NCBI GenBank assembly: GCA_947452905.1
Contig: CANGEP010000002.1
Coordinates: 186,001 to 250,000, forward strand
Reading direction: 5' to 3'
DNA from: Bacteroidota bacterium
Lineage (GTDB): Bacteria > Bacteroidota > Bacteroidia > Chitinophagales > Chitinophagaceae
DNA length: 64,000 nucleotides
The translations under genes were made by a program, and so were the position numbers. The notes beneath the pieces are model-generated. The model ran no database searches. It saw nothing but the letters and a program-made list of their open reading frames with translations, and had not been told where the DNA came from. Below, piece by piece: positions 62,303 through 64,000 of the stretch; the stretch's first letter is position 1, and each line of letters opens with the position of its first letter.

Positions 62303-62773
62303 TTATTTAAGGAGGGCTACAATTTGGTTCAAGTAAAATTTATCTACTTGATCAAAATGTGATAAGTGTTCGCTATCCACATCTAAGACACCAATGATAA
62401 GGTTGTCTTTGTATATGGGCACTACAATTTCCGACTTTGAAGCACTACTGCAGGCAATATGTCCAGGAAATTTTTCAACATCATCTACAATTAATGTTTT
62501 TGATTGTTCCCAAGAAGCGCCACAAACACCTCGGCCTTTTTTAATTCTTGTACAGGCAACGGGTCCTTGAAAAGGGGCTAGGACCAACTCTTCATTTTCA
62601 ATCATATAAAAACCAACCCACCACCAATTAAATTGCTCTTTTAAAGCGGCTGCAATATTAGCTAAGTTGGCTACCCAATTGGTCTCCCCTTCGATTAGTC
62701 CTTTTATTTGTGGGATTAATGATTCGTATTGTTCTTTTTTAGTTCCTTTTTGGATAGATAAATCTTCTGCCAT
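62303..62773 (-). CDS. msrC: free methionine-(R)-sulfoxide reductase (GAF-fold)
   Basis: The 156-residue protein is a single GAF domain of the fRMsr family, which reduces free methionine-R-sulfoxide. The conserved WWVGFYM segment near residue 50 and the three reactive Cys in PVACTRIKKGRGVCG (near 74-90) and GHIACSSASKSEIVVP (near 110) match the E. coli and yeast enzymes. The C-terminal IIGVLDVDSEHLSHFDQVD is the usual end. Its ATG overlaps the flippase stop by one base (TAATG), so the two are translationally coupled. The intergenic region to the tRNA is 56 bp. Confidence 0.9.
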   Translation of the reverse strand: MAEDLSIQKGTKKEQYESLIPQIKGLIEGETNWVANLANIAAALKEQFNWWWVGFYMIENEELVLAPFQGPVACTRIKKGRGVCGASWEQSKTLIVDDVEKFPGHIACSSASKSEIVVPIYKDNLIIGVLDVDSEHLSHFDQVDKFYLNQIVALLK

Positions 62774-64000
62774 TATTTTTTATTAAATATGAATTGTAAT
62801 TCTTTTTTCTCAATTCTAGTTACAAAAATAATAAAGCAAACCAATAAGATGCTAGCAAATAAATAATTAAAAGGTTGGTTATTAGAAATTAAATGCAAGA
62901 GATTGTTGATGCCGTATAAGATTAATGTAATAACAAAATAAGCGATTAATTTTTTTGTAGCATAAGGGATAGGGTATACTTTTTGACCCCATTGATAACT
63001 AACTACCATCATGGTTCCATAACAAAAGAAGGTTGCCCAAGCGCTAGCCATATAACCAAAGTGAGGGATGGCTATATAATTGATAGCAATCGTAATAACT
63101 GCGCCTAGTAAGGTTATCCAAGCACCTGCCATGGTTTTATTACTTAATTTGTACCAGATGCTTAAGTTATAGTAAATGCCTAGAAAAATATTGGCCATTA
63201 ATAAAATAGGTACTACGCTAAGCCCAACATACATCTCCGGATTTCGGATAAATTCTTTCCAAATATCTAAAAATAATACTACGGCTAAAAACATTACACA
63301 AAGGGTTATGACAAAAAATTTCATCACTCTAGCATAAGTTTTAGGAGCATTCTGTGATTCAGCTTGTTTAAAGAAAAAAGGCTCAGCACCCATTCTAAAA
63401 GCTTGTACCGATATAGTAATTAATATGGCTAATTTATAACAAGCACTATAAATACCTACCAATGCCTTATTGGCATCTGGGCTGCCACCTGGGCCCCACC
63501 ATCCCAACATGATGCGATCCATTGTTTCATTAATCATGCCACCAAAGCCCACTAAAATTAAGGGTAATGCATAAACCATCATTTGACGCCATAATGAGAA
63601 ATCAAAAGAGAATTTAAGGGATCTAATTTCTTTTTGCAACAGTAATAACACAAAAACATTTTGAATAATATTGGCTATTAATATATAGCCTACTTCAAAT
63701 CCAGGGGTATATAATTTGGCAATAAAACTTTCTGGATGACTATTAGCAAAATGGGGGATGGTACTAATAAAAGTATAAGTGGCAAGTATATTAATTAAGA
63801 TACCTCCCACTTTAATAAATGCAAATCTTTTAGGTTTGCCCTCTAATCTTAATCTTGAAAAGGGGATGGTGGCTAAAGCATCTAATCCAACCACCCAGGC
63901 CACTAATTTTATATATTCTGGATGTAAATTTATTTGTAATAAAGTAGCAATGGGAGCTCCCCAAATGAGCAGGCCTGCAATGACTAATGAGGTTACTAGT
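62773..64000 (-). CDS. polysaccharide flippase / oligosaccharide export protein (Wzx-like, N-terminus outside window)
   Basis: The minus-strand frame is open from the right edge to the stop at 62773, so the N-terminus lies beyond the window. The visible part of about 408 residues has about ten hydrophobic helices and the MATE/Wzx pattern, for example MVYALPLILVGFGGMINETMDRIML (PLILVGFGGMINETMDR) near the middle and a charged C-terminal EKKELQFIFNKK. Such proteins move lipid-linked oligosaccharides across the inner membrane. An internal GTG at 63903 is probably not the start, since the frame continues upstream without a stop. It overlaps msrC by one base. Confidence 0.85.
   Translation of the reverse strand, partial: LVTSLVIAGLLIWGAPIATLLQINLHPEYIKLVAWVVGLDALATIPFSRLRLEGKPKRFAFIKVGGILINILATYTFISTIPHFANSHPESFIAKLYTPGFEVGYILIANIIQNVFVLLLLQKEIRSLKFSFDFSLWRQMMVYALPLILVGFGGMINETMDRIMLGWWGPGGSPDANKALVGIYSACYKLAILITISVQAFRMGAEPFFFKQAESQNAPKTYARVMKFFVITLCVMFLAVVLFLDIWKEFIRNPEMYVGLSVVPILLMANIFLGIYYNLSIWYKLSNKTMAGAWITLLGAVITIAINYIAIPHFGYMASAWATFFCYGTMMVVSYQWGQKVYPIPYATKKLIAYFVITLILYGINNLLHLISNNQPFNYLFASILLVCFIIFVTRIEKKELQFIFNKK

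Noticed and set aside
63903..63903. GTG at 63903 as the start of the flippase
   Set aside because: The same frame continues without a stop to base 64000 and encodes further hydrophobic segments, so the gene is truncated by the window edge.

Overview
The window reads as a chromosomal core segment of a Bacteroidota bacterium, most likely of the Chitinophagaceae/Chitinophagia type. The evidence is an AT-rich base composition, several copies of the Bacteroidota -7 promoter motif TAnnTTTG, weak or absent Shine-Dalgarno sequences, a fused LpxC-FabZ protein, an ATP synthase subunit a with a signal peptide and a long periplasmic extension, a DUF3098 protein beside FtsX, and a DPP-IV type S9 peptidase. 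The family-level placement is inference from protein style; no marker such as 16S rRNA is present. I see no prophage, insertion sequence, integrase or CRISPR array. Genes are densely packed and no gene-free stretch exceeds about 270 bp.

Layout: 1-7 kb (mostly minus): partial gpmI, a SUI1/YciH-like factor (+), dnaX, a GNAT-like conserved protein, rsmE and dnaB. 7-14 kb (plus): pheT, a coiled-coil protein, zapA, a candidate 6S-Flavo RNA, rny, rplS with clear promoter and terminator, tatA and gatA. 14-18 kb (minus): an acidic low-complexity protein, purA and a bifunctional RelA/SpoT. 18-27.5 kb (plus): an MsbA-type ABC exporter, the partial ATP synthase operon atpB-E-F-H-A, then a tight four-gene unit of ABC ATPase, ABC-2 permease, LolA-like protein and helical secreted protein. 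27.5-34 kb: pdxA (-), rsmA, a 2-hydroxyacid dehydrogenase, greA with an intrinsic-terminator-like hairpin in its leader, HIT, ruvC (-), a flippase-like membrane protein and a DUF3108 protein. 34-38 kb (minus): an MBL hydrolase, a UMF1-type MFS protein, uppP, DUF3098 and ftsX. 38-44 kb (plus): leuS, dpp4 and ruvB. 44-49 kb (minus): an orphan OmpR-type regulator, recQ and copA. 48.7-50.4 kb (plus): tsaE and ald. 50-55.6 kb (minus): the lipid A block HD-lpxD-lpxC/fabZ-lpxA-ABC ATPase. 55.7-57.6 kb (plus): a small helical protein, a PhnP-like hydrolase and a helix-hairpin-helix membrane protein. 57.7-62 kb (minus): tig, then clpP1-clpP2-clpX and a 49-residue protein. 62-64 kb (minus): tRNA-Leu(UAG), a free-methionine-(R)-sulfoxide reductase and a partial polysaccharide flippase.

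Most genes are housekeeping: replication and recombination (dnaX, dnaB, ruvC, ruvB, recQ), translation (pheT, leuS, gatA, rplS, tsaE, rsmA, rsmE), envelope building (lpx genes, uppP, ftsX, flippases), energy (atp) and proteostasis (tig, clp). The observations most worth a second look are: a ten-A run in dnaX placed exactly where a clamp-loader-only gamma form would end, with immediate stops in both other frames; a tandem clpP pair in which the second copy lacks the usual N-terminal gating segment; a terminator-like hairpin in the greA leader; several promoters whose -7 box sits only 4-8 nt before the start codon, suggesting leaderless mRNAs; the candidate 6S RNA; an SSB-like acidic -PF tip on DnaB; and the ABC/LolA-like operon.
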